DNA of 64,000 nucleotides from the NCBI RefSeq assembly GCF_910592395.1, contig NC_088317.1, positions 15,872,001 through 15,936,000 on the forward strand. Direction: 5' to 3'. Positions 23,701 to 34,700 of this stretch are shown in pieces. The position numbers and the translations under genes were made by a program. Source of the DNA: Lineus longissimus. Lineage: Eukaryota; Nemertea; Pilidiophora; Heteronemertea; Lineidae. The notes under the pieces were generated by a model. The model was not told where the DNA came from and searched no databases. It was given only the letters and a program-made list of their open reading frames with translations. How positions within the stretch are numbered: position 1 is the stretch's first letter; each line of letters starts with the position of its first letter.

Positions 23701-23943
23701 GGGAATGGGAGGGATAGATATGATATTGAGCGGGGCAGGAGTGGTAGCAGAGAGCGCGGTAGGAGGAGTAGGAGCAGAAGTAGAGATTGGTCAAGGCGGA
23801 GTCGGAGTAGAGAGAGGTATAGGAGAGATAGGAGCAGGAGTTCAAGTAGTGGGAAGTATCCTAGGAAAAGGAGCAGAAGTTCTAGTGGGGAGAGGTACAG
23901 GAGCAAGGACCGGAAGAGATACAGAAGTAGGGATAGGAGATAG
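20707..23943 (+). CDS. RBMX2: RNA-binding motif protein X-linked 2 (RES complex, spliceosome)
   Basis: Five exons: 20707-20720, 21452-21613, 22045-22174, 22719-22899, 23303-23943, all GT-AG and phase-consistent, 375 aa. The first exon codes only four and two-thirds codons (MNPL), matching the conserved MNPL start of the family. One RRM spans about 37-115, with RNP2 IFIGGLPY (39-46) and RNP1 KGFAFICY (78-85), followed by RVDHVEKYKVP. The C-terminal exon is a lysine/serine then RS/RD-rich tail (from about residue 185), typical of the metazoan protein. RBMX2 (yeast Ist3/Snu17) works with BUD13 and SNIP1 in the RES complex in pre-mRNA splicing and nuclear retention. AATAAA follows at about 24119 and 24329. 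Convergent with DIPK2. Confidence 0.95.
21637..21946. mobile_element. Pogo/Tigger-like MITE with internal expansion
   Basis: Starts TACAGTTGCAGAACCTCTC and ends GGGAGGTTCCATTGTA in RBMX2 intron 2, only 24 bp after the donor of exon 2. The right part contains repeats of a roughly 50-bp unit (TAAGTCCTCAGTAGAGAGTT, GCCGGCAAAGG, AGGTTCCATT), which lengthens the element to 310 bp compared with about 180 bp elsewhere. Confidence 0.85.
22253..22379. mobile_element. 127-bp palindromic MITE
   Basis: The left arm contains AGGCACCTATTCCATAGAG and ACTATACGCGAACAAT. The right arm contains ATTGTTCGCGTATAGTGTAG and CTCTATGGGGAAGGTGCCT. Arms of about 48 bp flank a short loop. It lies in RBMX2 intron 3. Confidence 0.75.
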
Positions 23944-24394
23944 GAGATTCTTTGATTTGACTTTGTGTACTGGTGACCGTCAGTTACGTTACACCATTTT
24001 TGTTGTTGGACCATATCAGAGCGGCATATTTCCTCTGTACATTTTCCTATACAATAGTTCTTTCTCAATGAAATTTTTCCCTTTCTTCAAAAGACATGAT
24101 AATAGATGCACACAGATGAATAAATGATTGGTAAACAACATGTATTTGATTGCAGCAAAAATGTCCTTAGGTCTCCACAAATGAGTGATTTTGTTTGACC
24201 CCTAACAATGTAAAAAAGCCAAGACCTGTTGCTAAGCTATCAAGCATTCTCTGCACAGCTCAGCTGATATCTTTTTTTGATCAATTATTCAGAATCGGCT
24301 ATGGACTTTTTGATGAAACCTTTCTACAATAAAGCATTTCTATTTATATCCTATGTCGTTTCTTTCTTGATGCTACCGTGCTGATGAGCCTCCT

Positions 24395-24718
24395 TATCAT
24401 CATATCACATCATATCATTACCGGCGTCGTAACCCTATTGGATTTTTGCCGGAGGTATGGAGTCCACTATAGGCTACTGTCCACCTATGTGGGATCTTTT
24501 ACTTGCCCTGGCATAGACACTTCGGTACAAGGGACCACGGCTTTTAGTCTCATCCGACAGACCCTCGAGTATTTCATACGCTAATGTAGCCAGGAATTTT
24601 AGTTCCTTGAAAGCCACACCGGTTCATCCAGAAATACAATCCTGGGTTCTCCCCGGGATCGAACCCGGGCCCTATTGCGTGGTAGCCAGCAGTGTTAACC
24701 ACTAGGCTATGAGGCTCC
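24395..24718 (-). mobile_element. tRNA-derived SINE, near full length
   Basis: Read on the minus strand, the head contains an A-box-like TAGCCTAGTGG and a B box GGTTCGATCCC at tRNA-like spacing, with a CCCGGG...CCCGGGG stem. It continues with TGGCTTTCAAGGAACTAAA, ATTCCTGGC, GTCTATGCCAGGGCAAG and ends in an (ATGATA)n-like tail. A second copy with the same head lies at 37808-38217. A functional tRNA is excluded because the acceptor stem does not close and the body continues for about 250 bp. Confidence 0.85.
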
Positions 24719-24767
24719 TCTTAGCAGACTTCCCTCCCAAAGCGGACTTGTTGGATAGGAGGACACC

Positions 24768-25684
24768 TGTTTGCCTTCCTTGTCCAGATAGTCCTTACCA
24801 GGTGGACAAGAAGTACCCACTCTCTTATGGTTTGCCTTCCTTGGCCAGATAGTCCTTACCAGGTGGACAAGAAGTACCCACTCTCTTATGGTTTGCCTTC
24901 CTTGGCCAGATAGTCCTTACCAGGTGGACAAGAAGTACCCACTCTCTTATGGTTTGCCTTCCTTGGCCAGATAGTCCTTACCAGGTGGACAAGAAGTACC
25001 CACTCTCTTATGGTTTGCCTTCCTTGGCCAGATAGTCCTTACCAGGTGGACAAGAAGTACCCACTCTCTTATGGCTTGCCTTCCTTGGCCAGATAGTCCT
25101 TACCAGGTGGACAAGAAGTACCCACTCTTATGGTTTGCCTTCCTTGGCCAGATAGTCCTTACCAGGTGGACAAGAAGTACCCACTCTCTTATGGTTTGCC
25201 TTCCTTGGCCAGATAGTCCTTACCAGGTGGACAAGAAGTACCCACTCTCTTATGGTTTGCCTTCCTTGGCCAGATAGTCCTTACCAGGTGGACAAGAAGT
25301 ACCCACTCTCTTATGGTCTGCCTTCCTTGGCCAGATAGTCCTTACCAGGTGGACAAGAAGTACTCACTCTCTTATGGTTTGCCTTCCTTGGCCAGATAGT
25401 CCTTACCAGGTGGACAAGAAGTACCCACTCTCTTATGGTTTGCCTTCCTTGGCCAGATAGTCCTTACCAGGTGGACAAGAAGTACCCACTCTCTTATGGT
25501 TTGCCTTCCTTGGCCAGATAGTCCTTACCAGGTGGACAAGAACTACTCACTCTCTTATGGTTTGCCTTCCTTGTCCAGATAGTCCTTACCAGGTGGACAA
25601 GAAGTACCCACTCTTATGGTTTGCCTTCCTTGGCCAGTTAGTCCTTACCAGGTGGACAAGAAGTACCCACTCTCTTATAGTTTA
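24768..25684. repeat. 61-bp minisatellite, about 15 copies
   Basis: Unit TTGCCTTCCTTGGCCAGATA, GTCCTTACCAGGTGGACAAG, AAGTACCCACTCTCTTATGG, T. Starts at 24832 and 24893 give a 61-bp period. Copies are almost identical, with two lacking a CT pair (at about 25127 and 25612) and a few point changes. Homogeneity implies recent expansion. It starts about 50 bp from the SINE head. Confidence 0.96.
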
Positions 25685-27077
25685 CCAATCAATTTCACTC
25701 TTAATTGTCACTATTGTGCCTTGTAGTTTATGTAGGTGCTGGGATCCATGGTCCACAAAATCATATAGGTACGTAACAATTTACATGTACCAGAGTCTAT
25801 ATTCTGGTCGTGTACCTAATTGGCTGGTTGTCATCAGTGTGACATGTCTGGAGTTCACATATTGGGTGATATGAATAAAGACTAGCAAATGCTTTTATGT
25901 AAATCTCCATGTACGTTTACACTAGGCCTTCCTGTACAAAACCGGAGTAAAAGCATTTGCTAGTCTTTATTCATATCACCCATTGTCTCAATTTGATTAA
26001 AGAGACGTCTAGTTTGCATGGATGTCTTTACTGACTGGGTATGATCAAGGAGAAAATTCTAGAGGTTTCGTGTGTGTCCAAGCTTGTTGTGATTAAACCA
26101 ACAGTGTTGTCTAGATGTGTTCAGAAGTGATTGGTCTGAATGTCTCCTCCCATCCCGACATAACCAGTGCTTCTAAATACACTCCACCTCTCAATATCTA
26201 GGAGCATCAAAAACCTGATCTCAGGATGGTCTCCTTGCCTATGAATTTACTGATTCCTGGAGCTAAATCCTTCTTGTCTGGATGTGGCCAAATAAGTGAT
26301 GTTTGGAGGTCCTCTATTTTCCTGGATGTGATCAAAGAAAGATGCATGCTTGAAAGTTACCTACGCTATTTGTAGATGACTTGACACTTGAAATCGTGTC
26401 TGCAAAAATTTAAATTGGACATCCACTTCATTAGAAAAATTGGTTATTTATTATATAGTCTCCTCAATCAACAAATACACTGTATATTGTAGAAATATAT
26501 TCAGACAAGTTATTTGCAAATCAAAAACAAAAACATTTTTGTAATGGAATGACATTCTGTATACGTACATTAAAGCAATACTTGTTATGGCCAGACTGAA
26601 TGAGGGTAGAAGAGGCACTTTTCTGCTTAATTGGCCCGATTCCTCTGGAGAATTTTCCCACAGCTGTCACTGCCAGAGCAAAACTACACTTGGCTGAAGC
26701 CGGTATTTGTAAACTGAATCTGTCACAAAAGCAGGTGCATGAGATATGAAAATTTTTCATTTTTGAAAACTTTTCTTGTTGGACGGCCTCATGACTGGGT
26801 CAGTACAGACACAGACTTTGCAATGAAATCGTTTCCTTGACCCACTTGATTTGATATGACCTATGACCTTGACCTTAATGTACAGCCGTCATGAATGGCT
26901 TCCAGCCCCCCTCCCCACAAGTGACCACATGAAGAAGGAAAATGTAGCCTGCTACTTCCAAGAATTGCCCCCTACTCCAAGATTATTTCGAAACCCCTCG
27001 CTCCTACAGCGCGAATATCAACAAAGTCATGGAAGCAACAGGGACGTGAGTATAAATCTGACATTTCCAACAGTAAA
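25685..27077. other. RBMX2-DIPK2 convergent intergenic region
   Basis: Contains the second 124-bp palindromic MITE (25861-25984) and the 3' UTR of DIPK2. A minus-strand AATAAA lies around 26444. A stretch at 26150-26240 (AACCAGTGCTTCT, then AATACACTCC) resembles 62300-62390, suggesting a low-copy dispersed repeat. No coding exon is supported. Confidence 0.5.
25861..25984. mobile_element. 124-bp palindromic MITE, copy 2
   Basis: Nearly identical to 3351-3474 in the same orientation, starting ATTGGGTGATATGAATAAAG, with arms of about 37 bp. AATAAA occurs on both strands. It lies between convergent RBMX2 and DIPK2. Confidence 0.9.
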
Positions 27078-30000
27078 TCATTCTTCTGCAGTGAAACTCC
27101 GCAACTTATCCAAAGCCTCCATGAGTTTTTCTTTATTCGATATCCTGCCATTAGGAGCAGACGGGCGAGCACATTCTGTCAACAACTCTTCCAATTTCCA
27201 CGTCTCTTCAACGAACTTTGGAATATGATGCAGCAATCCAAACGGACGATATCTATCTGTCGCCATCGGCGACAGCAAATCACGACAAACGGCGTAATAG
27301 TTAAAATCGGCAGTCACATGGGTGCACAATTTTTCTTCGCTAAAACTTAAACATAACGAGTAGTCCTTGCACTTGTCAAACTTGCTGTACAACGGTTTAT
27401 CCCATTCGGGCGGTTTTAATGTCCGGATCATTTTCTTGTCGACGACGATAATATTCTCCGCGTCGATGACACGTACTTTCCCCTCGTCATCGACTGCGTA
27501 ATTTGCCCAATCGATGTCCGTGAAGTACAGTGCATAGTCTTCTTTATTATTGGTGAACTGTTCTGCAATCTTGAACACTTGGTACGCAAGGTCAACCTGA
27601 AAAGAAATAGCATTCCGCGAAGTTACTATTTATAGCTCACAAGGTCATTTGCATAACATATTGATGACGTTTTAGTCACGTGACAGTCGGACATCGACAC
27701 TTATTTCTACGCATTTGAGCTTATTTCAAAGTCAATTATCTTTGACCCTGCATTGTTTTAGCATGAATGATACCATAGAGTCAGAGAGAGAAATATTCAG
27801 AACAATTATGTAGTATTTCCAACACTCGGACATGTGCCAGATTGAATCTAACTGCCCTAGTTGGAAAGCCTGAATCCATTACGAAACCACATGTTTGTCC
27901 GACATTGCCTGTAATTCAGCAATGGGGAAATAGAGGGCAGCAGCTGCAGTGACGTCATCTTCGCGGAATGCTATTGGAAGATTTGTTTCATTTATGTCCT
28001 TCAGCAAGTCACTGAACCTGATTATGCTCTTCTTCATGCAGGAGTATGGGTTCTAAATTTGCCTGGGATGTCAACCTGCAAGGAAGCGGCAGCCTGTCCA
28101 AGGGAAGTGACATTCCTGGTGTTACAGGAACCACGATAAGCACCGGATGATCCGTTCTGCAGCTTAGGCACTAGCCAAGCTGCCTTGGGCAATAGCCAGG
28201 CCGGCTTTATCATCATCAACATCATAATTAAGCTTGAATGATCCTTAATGAAATGGCCAGGGCCATTGTGCTCACCTCATGTGGAGGAAAGATGGATAAA
28301 GAGCATGGTATTGTGTCATGTAGTGTTAGGTTTGATGTAGGTCCAAGCAATTACAATTTCCCCAAAATGGCCAATTTACAGTACATTCGACCTCTGTGAC
28401 CTTGAAAAGTAGGTCAAATCAAAGAAGACCCGGGTGACACATTGAATGGTTGTTAGAATTAGATGTACCTATGATATAAAATTGGTGCCAATCGGGCAAG
28501 TCATTACTAGGAATAATGGCATTTTGAAGAATTTAGGATTTGGCCCCCTCCCTGGAGGCTAAACGGCAAATCAGATCGCACCAAACTTCGGTACCTAAGA
28601 TCACCTGACCAAGGGGTACATGTGTACTTAATTTGTGATCAATAGTCATTGCAGTTAAGAAACGTGCCATAGTTACGGCCTGACGGCGAATTTACGCCAT
28701 TTGACCTCTGTGACCTTGACAAGAAGGTCAAATTAAAAACCTGTGTGACATATACTGTATGGTGGTTAGATGTACCCATGATATCAAATTGGTGGCAATC
28801 GGGCAAGAAGTTAAGGAATAATCACATTTTTAAGGTTTTTGGATTTTGCCCCCTGGTGGTCAAGTGGTGAATCATATTGGACCAAACTTCGGTCCCTGAG
28901 ATCACCTGACTAAGGGGTAAATGTGTACCAAATTTCGTATCAATAGTCATTGCAGTTTAGAAACGTGCCATCGTTACATCCTAACGGCCAATTTACACCA
29001 TTTGACCTCTGTGACCTTGAAAAGGAGGTCAAATCAAAAACCCGGAGGATATATGATGCACCTTTGCTAGAAGTACCTACCATATTTTTTTCAAAATTTC
29101 CCGACTACTATTAAGGGAGATATTGCATATTTTCACTTTTAACGTTTAGCCCCCTGGTGGCCAAACCATGAAACGAATCGGACCGAAACTTGGTCTCCAA
29201 GGTGTCATTACATAAGGGTACATGTGTACCAAGTTTCAACTCAATAGCTCTAACAGTTACGAAACGTGCCCTGCTAACGGACGACGGACGACGACGACGA
29301 CGACGGACGACGGACGCCACGGTATGGGATTAGCTCACCTCTGCTAAGAGGTGAGCTAAAAAGGATCTTAGGTCCTCACAAAGGTAATTATTTTATTTTG
29401 CCATCCGCAAGTTCTGAGAATCAACATGTTCGCTCAGTAATGTGGCAACACCTATCACATGGCAGCCGTCAACTGGATGCATAACATACCCTTTTCAGCC
29501 ATGGAGCATCATAAAACTTTGTGAGAGGTTCGCCAGCATATTCCTCCACGACGAACCGTCCACATGCTCCAATGTACCTGGGAAATGGCCAGCCCTCTGA
29601 CCCTGGGAAGATCTGAAAAATCAGTCGGTCTTATTTCAATGCCAAATTTTGAGAATTGTTGATACTCTTCACAAAACAACACTGAAAAAATGACTAAAAA
29701 TACCTTCCAAATGAACCATTTGTGTTCAGATTTTAACTGACGACTTTTGGCTAAAGATTGCATCATCACATTAAGAACAGACATAGGCCAGGAATTGCCC
29801 CAATGTTAGAACTAATCAGATAAAGACACAATTGCTAATTTCTTTTTCATAGAGTAAGGTAAGGAGGTACAATTATTACCTCTGTGCGCAAAATGTGCAC
29901 AGCTAGCTGTTTTCTATGCAGTGGGGCTACAATTGTACCAGGGCTATGATAACTTATACAGTAGAACCTCTCTTAGCAGGCACCTCTCTATTGAGGACAA

Positions 30001-30773
30001 CCTCTCTATTAAGGACACTAGTTTTGATCCCAAATAGGTTGTTTCAATTCAACTTGACCTCTAATCTGGATACCTCTCTATTAAGGACAGCACCTGTCAG
30101 TCCCGAGGGTGTCCTTAATAGAGAGGTTCTACTGTACTAATACAGAATATAGAACCATCACCTGTAAAATAATTGGCTCTGGGTTCACCAACATAGTTGT
30201 ATACAATATCAGCTTTTGTGAATAAAGCATGTATCTTTCCCGCTCATCTGCTTTCGTTTCGATCCGTTCCATAAGCCTCGTCGAAGGACACGCCGTAAGT
30301 GATGAGAGTCCTTTCACATACATCGGATGAAGCACGTCTTCATCCTGAAACTTATATCTATAGATCGCTCGAGCGACATTACAATCAGTTTGTTTCGTAA
30401 GTTCGCAGATCTTTTTATCAGCAACGTCCAATTCATTGTCATGAGCTAACTTCTTCAGGACGACCTTTTCACCTTTGAATGTTCCAAAAAAGACATTTTT
30501 GACATTTGTGAATTTCAGGGCAGGAATTCCATCCAAACCTGTGAATTTTACAGCACCATTTTGGAATTCATTACAGAGTTTCCGACCAAAGCATGCTGGG
30601 CATTTTTCATGTTCAAGGAAGCGCAGGTCTCGCAAACGATTTTTCCCCAGGTAATACGCCAGAGTGACATACAGGCAGATAGAGAGCAGAAATGTGAGAA
30701 GGAGGAGAATTTTCCCAACTTTCGGAATTCTGATTTTTGTTGTCTTGTAGATGTAGTATCTTATGTTCCACAT
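27078..30773 (-). CDS. DIPK2A: Divergent protein kinase domain 2-like (FAM69/DIA1 family)
   Basis: Three exons: 30773-30162, 29612-29490, 27596-27078, all phase 0, GT-AG, 417 aa (vertebrate DIPK2A is about 430). A hydrophobic segment at 22-42 near the N-terminus is a signal anchor or signal peptide, so the protein should enter the secretory pathway. Family landmarks are CPACFGRKLC (58-67), the phosphate-binding-lysine context KVVLKKL (K107), GWPFPRYIGACGR, a degenerate catalytic loop TDIDWANYAV (271-280) and IDAEN (289-293) at the DFG position, then conserved Cys in CKDYSLCLSF and FNYYAVC. DIPK2A is a Golgi/secreted kinase-like protein. Whether this is ancestral to DIPK2A and 2B or orthologous to one cannot be decided here. 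Intron 2 carries a MITE immediately beside its acceptor. Confidence 0.92.
27608..27973. mobile_element. 366-bp MITE abutting the DIPK2 exon 3 acceptor, copy 1
   Basis: Termini TAGCATTCCGCGAAG and its complement (27959-27973), flanked by TA. The interior has TCACGTGAC and, near the right end, TGACGTCA. An inverted, highly similar copy of the same length is at 50586-50951. Only 11 bases (27597-27607) separate it from the first base of DIPK2 exon 3. Confidence 0.93.
28381..29357. repeat. Three diverged tandem units of about 300 bp with a GACGACGGACG tail
   Basis: The phrase GACCTCTGTGACCTTGA starts at 28389, 28703 and 29004, and each unit repeats AAGGTCAAAT, ATCGGGCAAG, CCAAACTTCGGT, ACCTGAC..AAGGGGTA and AACGTGCCAT in the same order. 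The array ends with a (GACGACG) simple repeat and the hairpin TAGCTCACCTCTGC/AGAGGTGAGCTA. This resembles a retroposon body with an expanded core; the class is not assigned. It lies in DIPK2 intron 2. Confidence 0.8.
29957..30136. mobile_element. Pogo/Tigger-like MITE, full length reference copy
   Basis: TACAGTAGAACCTCTCTTAG to GAGAGGTTCTACTGTA with TA at each end, in DIPK2 intron 1. Its right end is 26 bp from the exon 1 donor (30161). It is internally built from inverted and direct copies of CTCTATTAAGGAC. Confidence 0.92.
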
Positions 30774-31728
30774 TATGGTTGTGAACTACAGAGATCTGAA
30801 AAATAGACAAATAATTTATTGTCAATTAAGAAGTACAGAGCCCAAGGAATCTTTACCTTGCATCAGCAAACAATTGGCCCTACTTCCTAATCAATCCGAG
30901 GGCGGGTGAATGTCATGATGTGCCAGGCCAAGGCAGCTGTCTTGTGTGTGGCATAAATCAAAAATCATGATTATCGAAGTAGGCCTGTTCTGTTTGTTCA
31001 TTTCGTATCGCTCCAACTCCAAGTACATAGTTCCAAAATTCCGTGTTAGTAGATTGGACTGACGACATACATATCTGTCATCATATCATTGTAGACAGGG
31101 ACTGAGGGAGGGAAGGGGAGGGCGAGGGATGACTATCGATGAGTCTTCAGTCTCTCAAACTTATAAGTTAAAACAAAGTTACATGCCAACCAATTTTTAA
31201 CAATCATAAGTACCTTATGTCTAATTTGAACTCAACAATTGAACAAAATGTGTCTCGTAAATAACTCTAAAATTGCTATTTTTCGTGATTTTTCTTTTGT
31301 TTTTGGAAAATCATGGAGGCTTCCATTTTGGATAAATGATTGACTGCAGGATATTCAAAAGATAAAACTATCTAAACATCCTTCAACGCTAATAAAAAGT
31401 AATAGAAAATGTTAGAAATAACAGTTAATCCCTTATAGTTGAGTTTATAACCAATTTGATATCTAACTTGTACTCTGATAGAGAATAAATGTAAAATAAT
31501 TTGGTCTGTAGACTAAAATAGTTTTCAATTCTTTGTTTAGATGGCGCGCAAGTCTGTTATTCTGCTATTTCCTGACTTCATGTCAATGACATGTCATGAT
31601 ACATTTTGTGTGTTTTCTCTCTCGATGAGAATGAAATATATCTTGAATGCTACGATTACTTCATGTTATTGAATTGTTCTTATGTTAATTATAGAAACAA
31701 AAAATTATACCGGTAGCTAGCTGTCAAA
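30774..31728. promoter_or_regulatory. Divergent region between DIPK2 and the BAR-like gene
   Basis: The 955 bp separating the two start codons should contain both 5' UTRs and promoters. AT-rich from about 31150 on. A purine-rich patch GGGAGGGAAGGGGAGGGCGAG lies at 31105. No TATA-box context or initiator can be assigned with confidence. Confidence 0.4.
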
Positions 31729-34700
31729 ATGTTGCCCAGCATGAAAAAGGCCTGGGGCGGCTGGGCCACCGCGTCACCTGCCTATCCGCAGCTTGCGGCA
31801 ATTCTGTACGATGAAAAAGCAGTTGCGGTAGCAGTAGAGAAATGGATCGATGCAAAAAAACAAGGTTGGTAGGCCTACATCTACCATAGGGCCTACTGGT
31901 CGGCATGTCCATACGAGTGTGGAAAAATACGATCGTCAGACGTCTTTTAATTGATCATTGATGCCACGCGGGCCGGGATGCTTCATCCATGGGATTTTCA
32001 TTTTGAGTCATGAAATTATTTCAAGTGAAGACACACTACGTCTATTTGCCACTCAATCTCGTCCCCAATCCTGTTTCTTCCCACCCTATGATGATCCCCG
32101 GCCGTTGGCGGTGATTTGTGAAATGACAGCATTGTCATAGTCATCAAAATGTCATCTGAATTTATGAGATTATGGTCGGCCTATGCCTACGTCTTCTCTT
32201 GCTACGGCTTACTAAAAAACAAACAAACAAACAGTAAAATTCATTCAACCCATTCGTGCAATAACATCCCTCTAGTCTAAGTCCTGAAACATTGCTCTAT
32301 TTGCAGCTTCGGCAACCAACAGGGAATGGGCCAAAGTTGAGAAGAATAAACTTCTGAAGGACATGTTTACTTCCTTAGAAGAGGCCAATGACCTGGATAT
32401 GAAGGTTCACGCTAATTTTTTGGAGAAGGTAAGTTTGATTCAACACGACATCAGTCACATGTATGGTCTCCTACCTGTATATTGTAACAAACAGCCTTCC
32501 AGTACCACACCAGTCTGATAACATTCATTGATCTCAGTGAATTGATCGTGATGATTGTTTGATATGCTCTTAGGTATCTTATCAGTTATCAAAGGAGTTA
32601 TCAGCATTTTGTTACTTTAACCCTCGTGCGATTCATTCATCTAAGTCGAGACGTTTTATCAATTGTGAACTGTGCATCTGTCCAACATCCTAATTCAGAT
32701 TTAAGTGAAGGAAGGACAACAGTCTCACAAAAAAACTTACTTAGATATTGCTTTTTCTTAAAGGCCTTCGCCGTTCATTAAATATTTGTAATTTTTGATT
32801 GAATTAGAAATTTTCAAATTTTGTAATACGCACAGGATATAAATTTCTACAATGTTGTTTTGTGGACAGATATAAAAATACAGTGGAACCTCCCTTAGCG
32901 GACACGTCTCTATTAAGGACAACCTCTCTATTAAGGACACTAGTTTTGGTCCCAAATTGGTTGTTTCCATTCACTTTGACCTCTCTAATCAGGACACCTC
33001 TCTATTAAGGACAGCACTTGTCAGTCCCGAGGGTGTCCTTAATAGAGAGGTTCTACTGTCCTCCAAGTACCAAATTCAGCAAATTCCTCTGCATAATATC
33101 TATACTGCGGCATTGTGTATAACTGCATTTCTGTTTCCCGGACCACCAGTATTGAAGAAACAGCGTACCCTTTAAGCTCCAGTATAGAAAGATCTTCAAG
33201 GAGTAAGATGGGTAAAAGAGTCCGACATCAGTCTAATATTTGTTACAATTGCATGCAAAAACCCTTATTTTTCAAGCACAACCATTACCGGAAGATCTTT
33301 AAGGACATCCGACAGGACAAGATAATGTTCGATGACATGAAGAAGCAGACAGAACAGTTAGAAAACAAGGTCCACAAGATGTTCAAAAGTGTAAGTATTG
33401 AGCTATCTGTTTGTTATATGGCAAGAGACTTAACCTGCCTTGCGATAGAATGGGTTAATTGAGTAGCCACCGTCCTTTCTCGGGTGTGATGGGTCTCTAT
33501 AGCCATGCATCTTATAATATTATCCTTTACCTTTATTTTTACCAAGACTAGTCTTTAATTATAGGTAATAGAAAATGATTCAGGGAATGGGGAATGACAA
33601 AGCAGCATTACTAAAATTTGACATGACAGAAAAGGTGCTCTCATTTGCTCGTTATGTCTCCGCACCTCTTTATGCATTAACTCATTATCTCCACAGTATG
33701 AAAGCGTACAGCGAAAGAGAAATGATCCAAGCCGGGCGACCATGGCTCATGAAGAACTCAAGAAGGCCCTAAAGGCCAAGGAGGAGTTCCATGATGCCCT
33801 TGACAACAGACTGGATGAAATAAATTTACAAACAGTAGGTATTACTTCAGATTATTTCCAGACATTGTGGATACTTTAAATTTTTCAATTCATGCACAGT
33901 TTAGATATCTTTAAAGGGACACTAGGTTGGAGCCAGGTTGGCTGGATAATGTTACTTGAAGCTGCCAATAGGTGTCTCTCCCTCTCACTTTACATCGGCG
34001 TTATTCAGACTATTCTAAGTCACACCAGATGGAGTTAGTCACCTCGATACCTGCAGTTGCAAGACTGCTTAGCTATTGGCTATAGAGTCCTAGATATTCA
34101 CATCCTGAGTTTCAGGGCCTTTCACTCAGCCCTTACTGAACTTATGCCCTGAGCAGACCCAGTGGTTTCCAGTGGGATTGCCAAATGAGAACCGAACAAA
34201 GAAGCAAAAATGCTCCTGGTTCTTTCCAATGTGTCTTCATTGGCCGAAATCTTTTTGCAATGACGAAGGCCTTTATCGAAATATTCCGATGGTGAGTGAA
34301 TTATTGAGGCTCAGGCTGGCCATTTCGGAATATTCTGAATATGGGGCAGGAAAAGTCAAACATTGTTATCATTACTTTATTTATTCACATTGTTCAAGTT
34401 AAACTTCTAGCACACTTGGATCACTTTCTTTTCTTTCCTTTTCACCAAAAGGAAAACCACCTTTGGATTCCGATAGGTTAGTTTTGGTTATTCAAGGTAA
34501 TATTTCATTCGTCGTTGTATGGCTGGCGCTCTTCCTCATCACTTTTCGCGATGGATGCCCATCGCACTCGCATGTCTAAAGCTAGGTTTGCCTATTAAAC
34601 TGACGTTACTTGTTAAACAAGTCATTTACAAAGCGCAGGCTAAATATGATTCACAATGTCACTTTTTCATGTCGTACTATTTTCAACCAAAGCACCAATG

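Noticed and set aside
23495..24127. Overlapping ORFs in other frames of RBMX2 exon 5
   Set aside because: Generated by the AGG/AGA-rich RS domain; only the frame continuing the RRM is coding.
24640..24718. tRNA gene on the minus strand
   Set aside because: A and B boxes are present, but the acceptor stem does not close and the sequence continues as a SINE body with a second dispersed copy.
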